From the NCBI RefSeq assembly GCF_012221945.1, contig NZ_CP032549.1, forward strand, positions 2,542,001-2,606,000: a stretch of DNA of 64,000 bases, given 5' to 3'. The position numbers and the translations under genes were made by a program. The DNA is from Glutamicibacter mishrai (GTDB taxonomy: Bacteria > Actinomycetota > Actinomycetes > Actinomycetales > Micrococcaceae). The notes under the pieces are model-generated. The model searched no databases. It saw only the letters and a list, made by a program, of their open reading frames with translations, and was not told where the DNA came from. Each line of letters begins with the position of its first letter. Position 1 is the first letter of the stretch. This document shows, one piece after another, positions 10,174 to 17,642 of the stretch.

Positions 10174-11031
10174 ATGGGGAATTGGGGGAGTATGGCACAG
10201 CGACCACCACGCATGCCTCGGCGTAATACTCCGGATCCGGAAGAGCAGTCGCAGAATAATCCTGTTGACCAGTCCGAATACACTGATCCTGGAACAATTG
10301 CAGAACCGCCCACCGATGCATTGCACGTAGTGGCACCGCAACCGCCAGCTAAAAAAGCCCCTGCCGTGCCGCGCCCCAAATCCGCTGGCAGCTCGCAGAA
10401 GAAGACTTCAAGCGCCGCGCCAAAGCCAGCAACACCGACGCGCCCAGCGTCAGATGCGTCACGTGACTCCAAGAAATTTGCTGGCAATTACGCGTCCAAG
10501 CCGAAGGTGCCGCTACGCGAGCGCGCCAAGGAAAAGCAGAATGAACGCCGTCGCGACGACCGCCTGAAATTCTCCGCCGCAGTACGCCGCAAACCGGGCG
10601 AAAAGCCAGTGGACCAGAATCCGGTCCCCGAGGGTGAACCGGTAGCAGCACACCGTTTTTCCGGTCGTATTGCCGCACTGATCGTGGTGCTGGCCTTCTT
10701 CGCCGTGATGCTGGTGCCTACCGTGAATTACTACCGGACCCAGATGGCGGAGCTCAATGAGCTCAACGCTTCCATTGATTCGCTGGAGGCCCAGCGGGAC
10801 GATTTGAAAGCCGAGATCGCGCGCTGGGATGACCCGCTGTACATCAAGCAGCAGGCGCGCGAGCGGATAAACTTGGTCATGCCTGGCGAAAAGCTATACA
10901 TGGTCGTCGGCGACCGGCCGGAAGATCAAGAGACGGCAACCGAAGCCAATGGCAGCACCTTCGAGGTGCGCCAGGAACTTCCATGGGTTGATGCGTTGCT
11001 TGACTCGGTCCGACGTTCCGCCACTGACTAA
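10174..11031 (+). CDS. DivIC/FtsB-like septum formation initiator protein
   Basis: Bitopic membrane protein of the FtsB/DivIC family, part of the FtsQ-B-L divisome subcomplex. It has a long hydrophilic, Pro/Ala/Lys-rich cytoplasmic N-terminus (about residues 1-160), one membrane helix (IAALIVVLAFFAVMLVP, about 168-184), a short extracellular coiled coil (ELNELNASIDSLEAQRDDLK) and a conserved DivIC-type segment ending in RINLVMPGEK. The length of 285 aa exceeds FtsB of Gram-negatives (about 100 aa) because of the cytoplasmic tail, as in other actinobacteria. The start is uncertain between ATG 10174 and ATG 10192. It precedes DUF501 and ppx closely. Confidence 0.88.
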   Translation: MGNWGSMAQRPPRMPRRNTPDPEEQSQNNPVDQSEYTDPGTIAEPPTDALHVVAPQPPAKKAPAVPRPKSAGSSQKKTSSAAPKPATPTRPASDASRDSKKFAGNYASKPKVPLRERAKEKQNERRRDDRLKFSAAVRRKPGEKPVDQNPVPEGEPVAAHRFSGRIAALIVVLAFFAVMLVPTVNYYRTQMAELNELNASIDSLEAQRDDLKAEIARWDDPLYIKQQARERINLVMPGEKLYMVVGDRPEDQETATEANGSTFEVRQELPWVDALLDSVRRSATD

Positions 11032-11061
11032 CCACTTTGAACATGAAGAGAACCAATACCC

Positions 11062-11763
11062 GTGACTGAACAGCCAATCCGCGAAGCCCTTGACGCTGCC
11101 GGACGAGTACCAAGCGAAGCCGACCTGGACACCCTGTCCCGACAGCTGAACCGACCCGCCCGCGACGTCGTGGAGATCGGCGCGCGCTGCGTTTGCGGAA
11201 ACCCTTTGGTTGCTACTACTGCGCCACGACTTTCCTCGGGGATTCCTTTCCCGACCACGTACTACCTGACCCATCCGGTCATCACCGCTGCGGTATCCCG
11301 ACTGGAAGCAGCGGGGCTGATGAACGAGATGAATGAGCGTTTGGGCGACGACACCGCGTTGGCTGAAGCCTATGTGGCCGCCCACGAGTCGTACCTCGCC
11401 AACCGCGATGCCATTGGCCAGCGTTCCGGCACGGGTGCTGTTCCCGAAATCGATGGTGTATCCGCCGGCGGCATGCCTACCCGTGTCAAGTGCCTGCACG
11501 TGCTGGTTGGCCATTCGCTGGCCGCTGGCGAAGGCGTCAACCCTTTGGGCGATGAAGCGCTGGCAGCGATTTCCGAGTGGTGGACCAAGGACAAGTGCTA
11601 CTGCGTCGGTGCTTGGGACACCGAGTCCGAGGCTCCGAGCCGCGACCGTTCACGCCACGTGAAGACCCAGGAAATGCAGGACCCGGCAGCCAAGCGCGCC
11701 GAACGCGCTGCCAAGCGCGCGGCCCGGGAAGCACAAGAACGTGCCGCTCAGGATGATGCCTAA
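11062..11763 (+). CDS. DUF501 domain-containing protein
   Basis: Conserved actinobacterial protein of unknown biochemical function (233 aa). The DUF501 core spans about residues 15-185 and contains several conserved Cys/His-containing patches, including RCVCGNPLV (about 49-57) and DKCYCVGAW near residue 180, which could bind metal. The C-terminus is a basic/acidic Arg-Ala-Lys repeat helix. It starts at GTG 11062, and its TAA overlaps the ATG of the next gene (TAATG), so it is translationally coupled to ppx. The divIC-DUF501-ppx order is conserved in this group, from memory. Confidence 0.88.
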   Translation: MTEQPIREALDAAGRVPSEADLDTLSRQLNRPARDVVEIGARCVCGNPLVATTAPRLSSGIPFPTTYYLTHPVITAAVSRLEAAGLMNEMNERLGDDTALAEAYVAAHESYLANRDAIGQRSGTGAVPEIDGVSAGGMPTRVKCLHVLVGHSLAAGEGVNPLGDEALAAISEWWTKDKCYCVGAWDTESEAPSRDRSRHVKTQEMQDPAAKRAERAAKRAAREAQERAAQDDA

Positions 11764-12701
11764 TGCGCGTCGCCGGAATCGACTGCGGAACGAACTCCAT
11801 TCGCCTGCTGATCGCTGATGTGCAGCAGGATGAGAACGGCACCCAGCTGGTAGATGTCCTTCGCACCATGCGAGTGGTCCGCTTGGGCCAGGGCGTTGAC
11901 GCCACCGGTGCCTTTGCACCCGAAGCCTTGGAACGCACCTTTGCGGCGGCCCGCGAGTACCGGGCCCTGTGCGATGAGCACCAGGTCCAGGCCATCCGCT
12001 TTGTCGCGACCTCCGCTGCCCGTGACGTCTCCAATCGCGAAGTCTTCGCCGACGAAATCACGAAGATCATCGGCGTGGCCCCGGAGGTCATTAGCGGTGA
12101 TGAAGAAGCATCGCTGTCCTTCAGCGGCGCCGCTTCGGTGCGCGCCGGCCAGCCAGGCCACAGCCTGGTCATCGACCTCGGCGGCGGCTCCACGGAATTC
12201 GTACTGGGCAACGCATCTGGTCCGGTAGCGGCCAAGAGCCTTGACATGGGGTGCGTGCGCGTTACCGAGCGCTTTGAGCAGCAGGGCCTGGAATCCGCAG
12301 AAGCCGTCGCTTTCATGGATGGCACCCTCCAATCACTGGATGGAATTGTCGATGTCTCGGAAGTCGACGCGGTGATCATGGTGGCTGGAACATTCACCAC
12401 CTTGACGGCGCAAGCCCTGGGTCTTGAGAAATATGAATCGGAGAAGATCCACGGCGCGCAGTTGAGCTTCGAGAAGATGCGCGAGGCCACCGCTGCCATG
12501 CTCGCTTATTCGAGGGAAGAACGCGCAGCTCTTGGGTTCATGCACCCAGGCCGTGTCGACGTGATCCGCGCCGGCGCAGCGATCGTTCAGCGCATTCTTC
12601 AATACCTGGAAACGGCTAGCGGCCATCGCCCGATGCGGTTAATTGCATCGGAACACGATATTCTCGACGGAATCGCTGCTACTGCAGCTGCCAACGCCTA
12701 G
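11763..12701 (+). CDS. ppx: Ppx/GppA family exopolyphosphatase
   Basis: Hydrolyses terminal phosphates from polyphosphate and possibly pppGpp. It has the actin-like ATPase fold: phosphate-1 motif GIDCGTNSIRLLIAD at residues 5-19 and phosphate-2 motif DLGGGSTEFVLG near 138-149. At 312 aa it is the short single-domain form typical of Actinobacteria (Ppx1/2-like), lacking the C-terminal HD domain. ATG 11763 overlaps the preceding stop. A TTA leucine codon occurs near the 3' end. Confidence 0.9.
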   Translation: MRVAGIDCGTNSIRLLIADVQQDENGTQLVDVLRTMRVVRLGQGVDATGAFAPEALERTFAAAREYRALCDEHQVQAIRFVATSAARDVSNREVFADEITKIIGVAPEVISGDEEASLSFSGAASVRAGQPGHSLVIDLGGGSTEFVLGNASGPVAAKSLDMGCVRVTERFEQQGLESAEAVAFMDGTLQSLDGIVDVSEVDAVIMVAGTFTTLTAQALGLEKYESEKIHGAQLSFEKMREATAAMLAYSREERAALGFMHPGRVDVIRAGAAIVQRILQYLETASGHRPMRLIASEHDILDGIAATAAANA

Positions 12702-12733
12702 TCCGTTTATCCGGAACCGACCAAGGAGATCTC

Positions 12734-14266
12734 TTGAGCACAGCTCTGCGCGTTAAGAAAGCGACGGGTCTGAAAAAATCTGGCTCGCTGCTTGTCATTG
12801 CGGCACTCGCAATGGGGATGCTCAGCGTTCTCACCCCTGCTCAGGCTGACACCATGCGTGATTCGGAGTATTGGCTGGACTCTCTGGGCGTAACCCAGGC
12901 CCAGCAGAGCACCAAGGGCGAGGGCGTGAAGGTAGCGATCATCGATACCGGCATTGATACCTCCCACCCGGATCTCAAGGGCGCCGTCGTCGGCGGCGCT
13001 GACATGTCCGGTTCCGGCGAAGCCAAGGGCAACAAGCCAATTGGCGTCATGAGCGAGCACGGCACTTTGGTAGCGACGCTGCTGGCCGGACGCGGCAATA
13101 ACAAGGGCGAGATCAATCGGGTCAAGTCCGAGAATGAACGCCTCAAGGCCGCGTGGGAGAAAGCCAAGGCCGAAGCCGAGGAAGAAAACGAAAAGCAGAA
13201 GGACGACGAAAAAGACGTCGAAGTCCCCAAGGAACCTGAATACCAAGACGTTCCCAAGCTGACCGGTGGCAGCGATGGCGTGCTCGGCGTCGCGCCGGCG
13301 GCCGAATTGCTATCCGTTTCACTCTGGATGGGCGAGGGCAACCCGGCCAATATCCCGGTTGAGGAACAGATCCCCCGCGCGGTGAAGTGGGCCGTGGATT
13401 CCGGTGCCAAGGTCATCAACATGTCCTTGGGCTCCACCAGCCCTGCCTGGCCAGAAAGCTGGGATGACGCGTTCAAGTACGCGGAGGACCATGACGTGGT
13501 GGTTGTCGCCGCTGCGGGCAACCGTTCCGGTGGCATGAGCCAGGTTGGCGCCCCGGCGACGATTCCAGGCGTGTTGACCGTGGCCGGCGTGGATGAAAGT
13601 GGGAAGGCTTCCCAGGACTCGTCCACCGAAGGCATCTCCATTGGTGTTGCCGCCCCGGCTGAACAGCTGGTGGGCGGGCTTCCGGATAACGGCTACGCCC
13701 GCTGGTCCGGGACGTCCGGCGCTGCGCCTCTGGTGGCCGGCGTTGCTGCGCTGATCCGATCCAAGTACCCGGATATGAAGGCGCCCGATGTCATCAACCG
13801 GATTTTGAAGACTGCACGCGATACCGGTGCGTCCGGTGTTGATAACCTCTATGGTTACGGAATCATCAATGCGAACGCCGCTGTGAATAATTCTGTTGCC
13901 TCGGTTTCCGTGAACCCGTTGGGGACCATCGAAGAATGGATTCGGGTCCACCGCCGGAACAACGCGAAGTCGACCGAGGCCCCAGCGCCGGGCGTCTCGA
14001 TGGAAAAGTCGGACCTCAAGCAGGTTGCAGCCCCTAAGCCTATCCAGCCGGATACCTCGACTCCGGTGCTTCAGCCGGTCCTGGTCATCGGAGCGGGCGT
14101 ACTGCTGCTGCTGGTGATTGGCGCCGGAAGCATCCAGACCCTGGTGCGTCGTCGGCGCGAGCGATTGGCAGCCAGTGTCGCTTCGGCATCCCTGAGTTCC
14201 TTGAAGGTCGGCAAGAGCGCGGGGGACCACGATCTGTTCGACGACATTCCCGAAGAAGACAAATAG
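12734..14266 (+). CDS. S8 family serine protease, mycosin-like, membrane-anchored
   Basis: Secreted subtilisin-type protease (510 aa). TTG 12734 follows AAGGAG by 5 nt. It has an N-terminal signal sequence (about residues 14-38, ending TPAQA|D), the catalytic Asp in AIIDTGID (D71), His in SEHGTLVA (H109), the oxyanion Asn in AAGNRSG (N263) and Ser in GTSGAAPLVAG (S328). A highly charged Lys/Glu-rich insertion of about 50 residues (about 124-175) follows the His region. The C-terminus has a proline-rich linker, one membrane helix (about 440-462) and a basic cytoplasmic tail, the architecture of mycosins. No type VII secretion genes are nearby, so its substrate is unknown. Confidence 0.9.
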   Translation: MSTALRVKKATGLKKSGSLLVIAALAMGMLSVLTPAQADTMRDSEYWLDSLGVTQAQQSTKGEGVKVAIIDTGIDTSHPDLKGAVVGGADMSGSGEAKGNKPIGVMSEHGTLVATLLAGRGNNKGEINRVKSENERLKAAWEKAKAEAEEENEKQKDDEKDVEVPKEPEYQDVPKLTGGSDGVLGVAPAAELLSVSLWMGEGNPANIPVEEQIPRAVKWAVDSGAKVINMSLGSTSPAWPESWDDAFKYAEDHDVVVVAAAGNRSGGMSQVGAPATIPGVLTVAGVDESGKASQDSSTEGISIGVAAPAEQLVGGLPDNGYARWSGTSGAAPLVAGVAALIRSKYPDMKAPDVINRILKTARDTGASGVDNLYGYGIINANAAVNNSVASVSVNPLGTIEEWIRVHRRNNAKSTEAPAPGVSMEKSDLKQVAAPKPIQPDTSTPVLQPVLVIGAGVLLLLVIGAGSIQTLVRRRRERLAASVASASLSSLKVGKSAGDHDLFDDIPEEDK

Positions 14267-14279
14267 TTGATGAACAACT

Positions 14280-14312
14280 GGGACGAAACCTATGGTTTCG
14301 TCCCTTTTGTTT
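14280..14312 (+). terminator. Terminator after the S8 protease gene
   Basis: Perfect 11-bp stem GGGACGAAACC / GGTTTCGTCCC with a TAT loop, followed by TTTTGTTTTG: a classic rho-independent terminator. Confidence 0.9.
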
Positions 14313-14405
14313 TGCCGGTTCCGCGGTAGCTGGCAAGTCATAAAAGGTTCGGATTCGCGATGGGAAACCGGGCAGCTGGCCCTACGTGACACATTTGACG
14401 TAAAT

Positions 14406-14429
14406 AGTTAGTGAATGTTTTCACTAACT
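14406..14429. promoter_or_regulatory. Rex-like palindromic operator upstream of ndh
   Basis: Perfect inverted repeat with 10-bp arms AGTTAGTGAA (14406-14415) and TTCACTAACT (14420-14429) around TGTT. Its core GTGAA-N4-TTCAC equals the core of the redox sensor Rex site (TGTGAA-N4-TTCACA). It covers the position expected for the -35 element of ndh. That Rex binds it is inferred. Confidence 0.6.
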
Positions 14430-14442
14430 CGGAAAATCCGCG

Positions 14443-14458
14443 TAGAATCAAGAGTATG
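14443..14458 (+). promoter_or_regulatory. Predicted -10 box for a leaderless ndh mRNA
   Basis: TAGAAT at 14443-14448, then 7 nt, then ATG 14456. The -35 region (about 14420-14425) falls within the right arm of the palindrome. Confidence 0.6.
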
Positions 14459-15823
14459 TCGATCATTGAATCCTCCCAGAAGCGTCCGCGCATCCTTGTC
14501 GTCGGCGGTGGCTACGTTGGCCTGTACGTCGCGATGAAGTTGCAGAAGAAGGTCAAGTCCCACGGCGGCATCGTCACCGTTGTCGACCCGAACCCATACA
14601 TGACTTACCAGCCATTCCTGCCAGAAGTTGCAGGTGGCCAGATCGAGCCACGTCACGTCGTGGTTTCCCACCGCCAGCACCTGAAGCACTCCGAACTGGT
14701 TAACGGCCGCGTTTTGAGCATCGACCACGCCAACAAGAAGGCTGTCATCGCTCCAAACAACGGCGAGCAGTTCGAGCTGGAATACACCGACGTTGTCATG
14801 TCGGCCGGTGCGATCACCCGTACCTTCCCAATCACCGGTCTTGCAGAAACCGGCATTGGCCTGAAGACCATCGAAGAGGCCGTCGCCCTGCGCAACAAGG
14901 TTGCCGAGCGCATCGAGTCCGCTTCGAACATGACCGACCCAGTGGCTCGCAAGCGCGCACTGACCTTCGTGGTTGTCGGTGGCGGCTTCGCCGGCATCGA
15001 AACCATCGCCGAGCTTGAAGACATGGCTCGCGACCTGATCAAGCTCAACGACCGCATCGATCAGAAGGAAGCCCGCTTCGTTCTGGTTGAGGCCATGGGC
15101 CGCATCATGCCAGAAGTTACCGCCGAGCAGGCTGAGTGGGTTGTCGAGCACCTGCGCAGCCGCGGCGTGGAGGTCCTGCTGAACACCTCGCTGAACAGCG
15201 CAGTGGACGGCAACCTTGAACTGATCAACATGGCTGACAAGTCCCCAGCGGGCGAGTTCGGCGCTGACACCCTGATCTGGTGCGCCGGCGTTATGGCCAA
15301 CCCAATGGTTCGCTCCACCGACTTCCCAATCGAGCAGCGCGGTCGCATCGAAACCCGCACCGACCTTCGCATCAAGGACGCTAACGGCGAACCTCTGGAA
15401 GGCGCTTGGGCAGCCGGCGATATCTCGGCAGTCAAGGACGTTACCGGCGGCCTGCCAGACGGAACCTGCGTTCCAAACGCCCAGCACGCTGTGCGCCAGG
15501 CAAAGCTCTTGGCAAAGAACCTTTACGCTGCCCGCTACGGCGTTGGCACCATCAAGGAATACAAGCACTCGAACCTCGGCGCAGTTGCCGGCTTCGGCCG
15601 CAACAAGGGTGTTGCCAAGGTTGTTGGTATCAAGCTCAAGGGCTGGCCAGCATGGATGGCTCACCGCGGTTACCACGGTATGGCCATGCCAACCTTCGAG
15701 CGCAAGTTCCGCGTTGTCGGCGACTGGCTGGTTGCGCTGTTCTTCAAGCGCGATGGACTGCAGCTGAACAACCTCGAAGCACCACGCACCGCTTTCGAAG
15801 AGTCGGCAAGCCCAAAGAAGTAG
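14456..15823 (+). CDS. ndh: Type II NADH dehydrogenase (NAD(P)/FAD-dependent oxidoreductase)
   Basis: Single-subunit, non-proton-pumping NADH:quinone oxidoreductase at the cytoplasmic face of the membrane (455 aa). Two Rossmann dinucleotide motifs are present: VVGGGYVGLY near residue 16 (FAD) and VVVGGGFAGIE near residue 170 (NADH). WAAGDISAV near residue 320 is the C-terminal FAD motif. A possible upstream GTG at 14411 lies within the operator palindrome and is rejected; ATG 14456 is preceded by a -10 box. Codon use resembles enolase (CCA proline, GTT valine), indicating high expression. The likely regulator is a Rex-type NADH sensor. Confidence 0.93.
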   Translation: MSIIESSQKRPRILVVGGGYVGLYVAMKLQKKVKSHGGIVTVVDPNPYMTYQPFLPEVAGGQIEPRHVVVSHRQHLKHSELVNGRVLSIDHANKKAVIAPNNGEQFELEYTDVVMSAGAITRTFPITGLAETGIGLKTIEEAVALRNKVAERIESASNMTDPVARKRALTFVVVGGGFAGIETIAELEDMARDLIKLNDRIDQKEARFVLVEAMGRIMPEVTAEQAEWVVEHLRSRGVEVLLNTSLNSAVDGNLELINMADKSPAGEFGADTLIWCAGVMANPMVRSTDFPIEQRGRIETRTDLRIKDANGEPLEGAWAAGDISAVKDVTGGLPDGTCVPNAQHAVRQAKLLAKNLYAARYGVGTIKEYKHSNLGAVAGFGRNKGVAKVVGIKLKGWPAWMAHRGYHGMAMPTFERKFRVVGDWLVALFFKRDGLQLNNLEAPRTAFEESASPKK

Positions 15824-15851
15824 GCGCAAGGCTTAGGTGATCGACTAAGCC

Positions 15852-15880
15852 GCGAGGGGTCGAGTCAATCGACCCCTCGC
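15852..15880 (+). terminator. Terminator after ndh
   Basis: Perfect 12-bp stem GCGAGGGGTCGA / TCGACCCCTCGC with a 5-nt loop. A strong hairpin without a long T-tract. Confidence 0.75.
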
Positions 15881-15940
15881 ACACCTGCGTGGAGCAGATT
15901 TTATATTTGCTTTCCCGATCACGTAAGATTTGAGAGTCTT

Positions 15941-16025
15941 GCCCCCATGGTGGAATTGGCATACACGGCTGACTTAAAATCAGCTGCCGAAAGGCTTGTG
16001 GGTTCGAGTCCCACTGGGGGTACCA
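15941..16025 (+). tRNA. tRNA-Leu (anticodon UAA)
   Basis: An 85-nt class II tRNA with encoded CCA. The acceptor stem GCCCCCA pairs with TGGGGGT. The anticodon stem GCTGA/TCAGC encloses loop CTTAAAA, giving anticodon TAA for UUA codons. A long variable arm follows, then a T-arm with GGTTCGAGTCC. A hairpin at 16031-16071 terminates the transcript. UUA is a rare codon here but occurs in several housekeeping genes of this window. Confidence 0.95.
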
Positions 16026-16030
16026 GCGAA

Positions 16031-16080
16031 TAGGCTCCTGCACTCCGGATTCCCCGGGGAGCAGGAGCCTAATGTGTTTT
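16031..16080 (+). terminator. Terminator after tRNA-Leu
   Basis: TAGGCTCCTGC and GCAGGAGCCTA form an 11-bp stem with additional CTCC/GGAG pairing inside, followed by ATGTGTTTT. Confidence 0.8.
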
Positions 16081-16294
16081 CCAGGACGCGTTTGACGTCG
16101 AACATGGCTCCTCATTTTTGGTACCTGCATGATAAAAGTTTCAAGAATATCGCTCAGAGAGTAGTTAACCGCCGGAAAATCAGCGGATATCATCCTTCCG
16201 ACTGAGTGAATTCACAGCAATGCTCAATAGGATTGACAGCAACGAACTCTCGCACACCGCGAGCTGCACAATCGCAACCTATGGGGGAATGACG

Positions 16295-17101
16295 TTGAGC
16301 AACCCGGTATTTGGTTCTAGTAGCCAATCCGAGGCTTGGGGTACCAAGCCCGGAAGTCCTGTTGGATTCCGTGACAACGCAAATATGAGTGCTGACCAAT
16401 TGCAGCACATGTATCAGCAGCCTGCCGCAACCGGCGCTGATATGGGTCGCATGACCATCGGCGACACCATCAACAAGACCATCTTCTGCCTTGCCCTAGT
16501 TGTCATTGGCGCAGCTGCCGGTTGGATCATGCCAGCACTGATGCTCCCCGGCGCACTGGTCGGTTTTGTCCTCGGCCTGGTCAACGTTTTCAAGAAGCGC
16601 CCATCGCCAGTTCTGATTCTTCTGTACTCGGCAGCCCAGGGTCTCTTCCTTGGTGGCCTGTCGCAGTTCCTCGACAGCCGTCCAGGACTACAAGGAATCG
16701 CAATCCAGGCAGTGCTGGCAACCTTCTGTGTCGCCGGCGTAACCCTTGCGCTGTACCGCTCGGGCAAGTACCGCATGACCCCGAAGCTGAACAAGATCTT
16801 CATGGTCGGCATGATTGGCCTGGTTGTCTTCTCGCTGGTGAACATGGTCCTGATGATGACCGGCGTCATCGATGGCATGTTCGGCATGCGCGGCGGCGTG
16901 CTCGGTCTGGTCATCGGTGTTGTGGCAGTCTTGCTGGCTACCTACGCACTGGTTTCGGACTTCACCATGATCGAGGAACTGTCCAACCAGGGTGCCCCAG
17001 CCATCATGGCTTGGCGCGGTGCCTTCGGCCTGACCATGACCCTGATCTGGCTGTACACCGAGATCCTGCGTATCCTCGCCATCTTGCGCGGCGACGACTA
17101 G
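16295..17101 (+). CDS. Bax inhibitor-1/YccA family membrane protein
   Basis: Polytopic membrane protein (268 aa from this start) of the BI-1/YccA superfamily (UPF0005), proton- or calcium-leak-type channels of uncertain role in bacteria. A hydrophilic N-terminus of about 60 residues precedes six to seven hydrophobic segments. The conserved C-terminal portion (DFTMIEELSNQGAP, then WLYTEILRILAIL) is visible. TTG 16295 is preferred because GGGGGA lies 6 nt upstream, whereas the in-frame ATG at 16289 abuts that sequence; a further start at 16220 is possible. It is a monocistronic gene ending in a strong terminator. Confidence 0.88.
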   Translation: MSNPVFGSSSQSEAWGTKPGSPVGFRDNANMSADQLQHMYQQPAATGADMGRMTIGDTINKTIFCLALVVIGAAAGWIMPALMLPGALVGFVLGLVNVFKKRPSPVLILLYSAAQGLFLGGLSQFLDSRPGLQGIAIQAVLATFCVAGVTLALYRSGKYRMTPKLNKIFMVGMIGLVVFSLVNMVLMMTGVIDGMFGMRGGVLGLVIGVVAVLLATYALVSDFTMIEELSNQGAPAIMAWRGAFGLTMTLIWLYTEILRILAILRGDD

Positions 17102-17119
17102 CCTCATAGATCCAAGGAG

Positions 17120-17149
17120 GACCAGCACCTGCGGGTGCTGGTCTTTTTT
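17120..17149 (+). terminator. Rho-independent terminator after the BI-1 gene
   Basis: Stem GACCAGCACC / GGTGCTGGTC with TGCG loop, followed directly by TTTTTT. Confidence 0.95.
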
Positions 17150-17639
17150 GTGCCCAGATGCCCTTGCCTGCTCAGTCCAGCCGTGCGTCTTTGCTGCATT
17201 GATTTCGAACATGCCGATGAACAGAATCCGCCAAACTCAGGATCAAGGCGAAACCAGAAATGATGAAAGAGGTCCTCGACTTTGAAGATTCTCAACTACT
17301 TCGACGCACTGGCTCATCGCTTCGGAGCGATGCCTGGTCTTGGCAGATTCTTCCTCACCGGCGGCTGGCGGGAATGGCATGCGCAGAGAAGCTGTCACCC
17401 AGATTGTTGCTGCGGAGCAGGCCCTGAAAGCCGTGCGGGAACGACAGAAGTAGCTATCAAGTATCCAAAGCCGCATCAACATGATCAGGATGAACAATCT
17501 GGCCATTTCTTAGAACGTTGGTAAACATATTGAAGTGGAAATCTGGGAGCGGTGCCCAAATCGGGCACTGCTCCTAGATTTCTGTCACAATTCCGACATG
17601 GATCGAGTAGCGAAGATTCAAACGCGGTAGCGTAGTTGC
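17150..17639. other. Gene-free interval with a terminator-like hairpin; possible decayed gene or small RNA
   Basis: No convincing protein gene lies in this interval of about 490 nt. One plus-strand frame has a short open stretch from ATG 17211, a stop at 17283-17285, then about 55 open codons to a TAG at 17451-17453 ending AAEQALKAVRERQK, which looks like a helical protein C-terminus. At 17539-17581 an imperfect inverted repeat (AAATCT, GGAGC and TGCCC pairing with GGGCA, GCTCC and AGATTT) resembles a terminator and lies 58 nt before the next gene. This is compatible with a relict gene or a small RNA unit. Confidence 0.35.
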
Positions 17640-17642
17640 ATG
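17628..17642 (+). promoter_or_regulatory. Predicted -10 box for the AI-2E transporter gene
   Basis: TAGCGT at 17628-17633, then 6 nt, then ATG 17640; no ribosome-binding sequence is seen. Confidence 0.45.

Noticed and set aside
14411..14458. GTG at 14411 as the ndh start
   Set aside because: It lies inside the operator palindrome and would leave a nonconserved N-terminal extension; ATG 14456 follows a -10 box by 7 nt.
15941..16025. tRNA-Leu(UAA) as a bldA-type developmental switch
   Set aside because: UUA codons occur in ordinary genes of this window (mazG, ppx, the AI-2E gene, the YyaL-like gene, rsmI), so they are not restricted to a developmental set.
17243..17506. An 87-codon minus-strand frame in the gap before the AI-2E gene
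   Set aside because: No ribosome-binding site, no motif, and its codon use does not resemble the neighbours.
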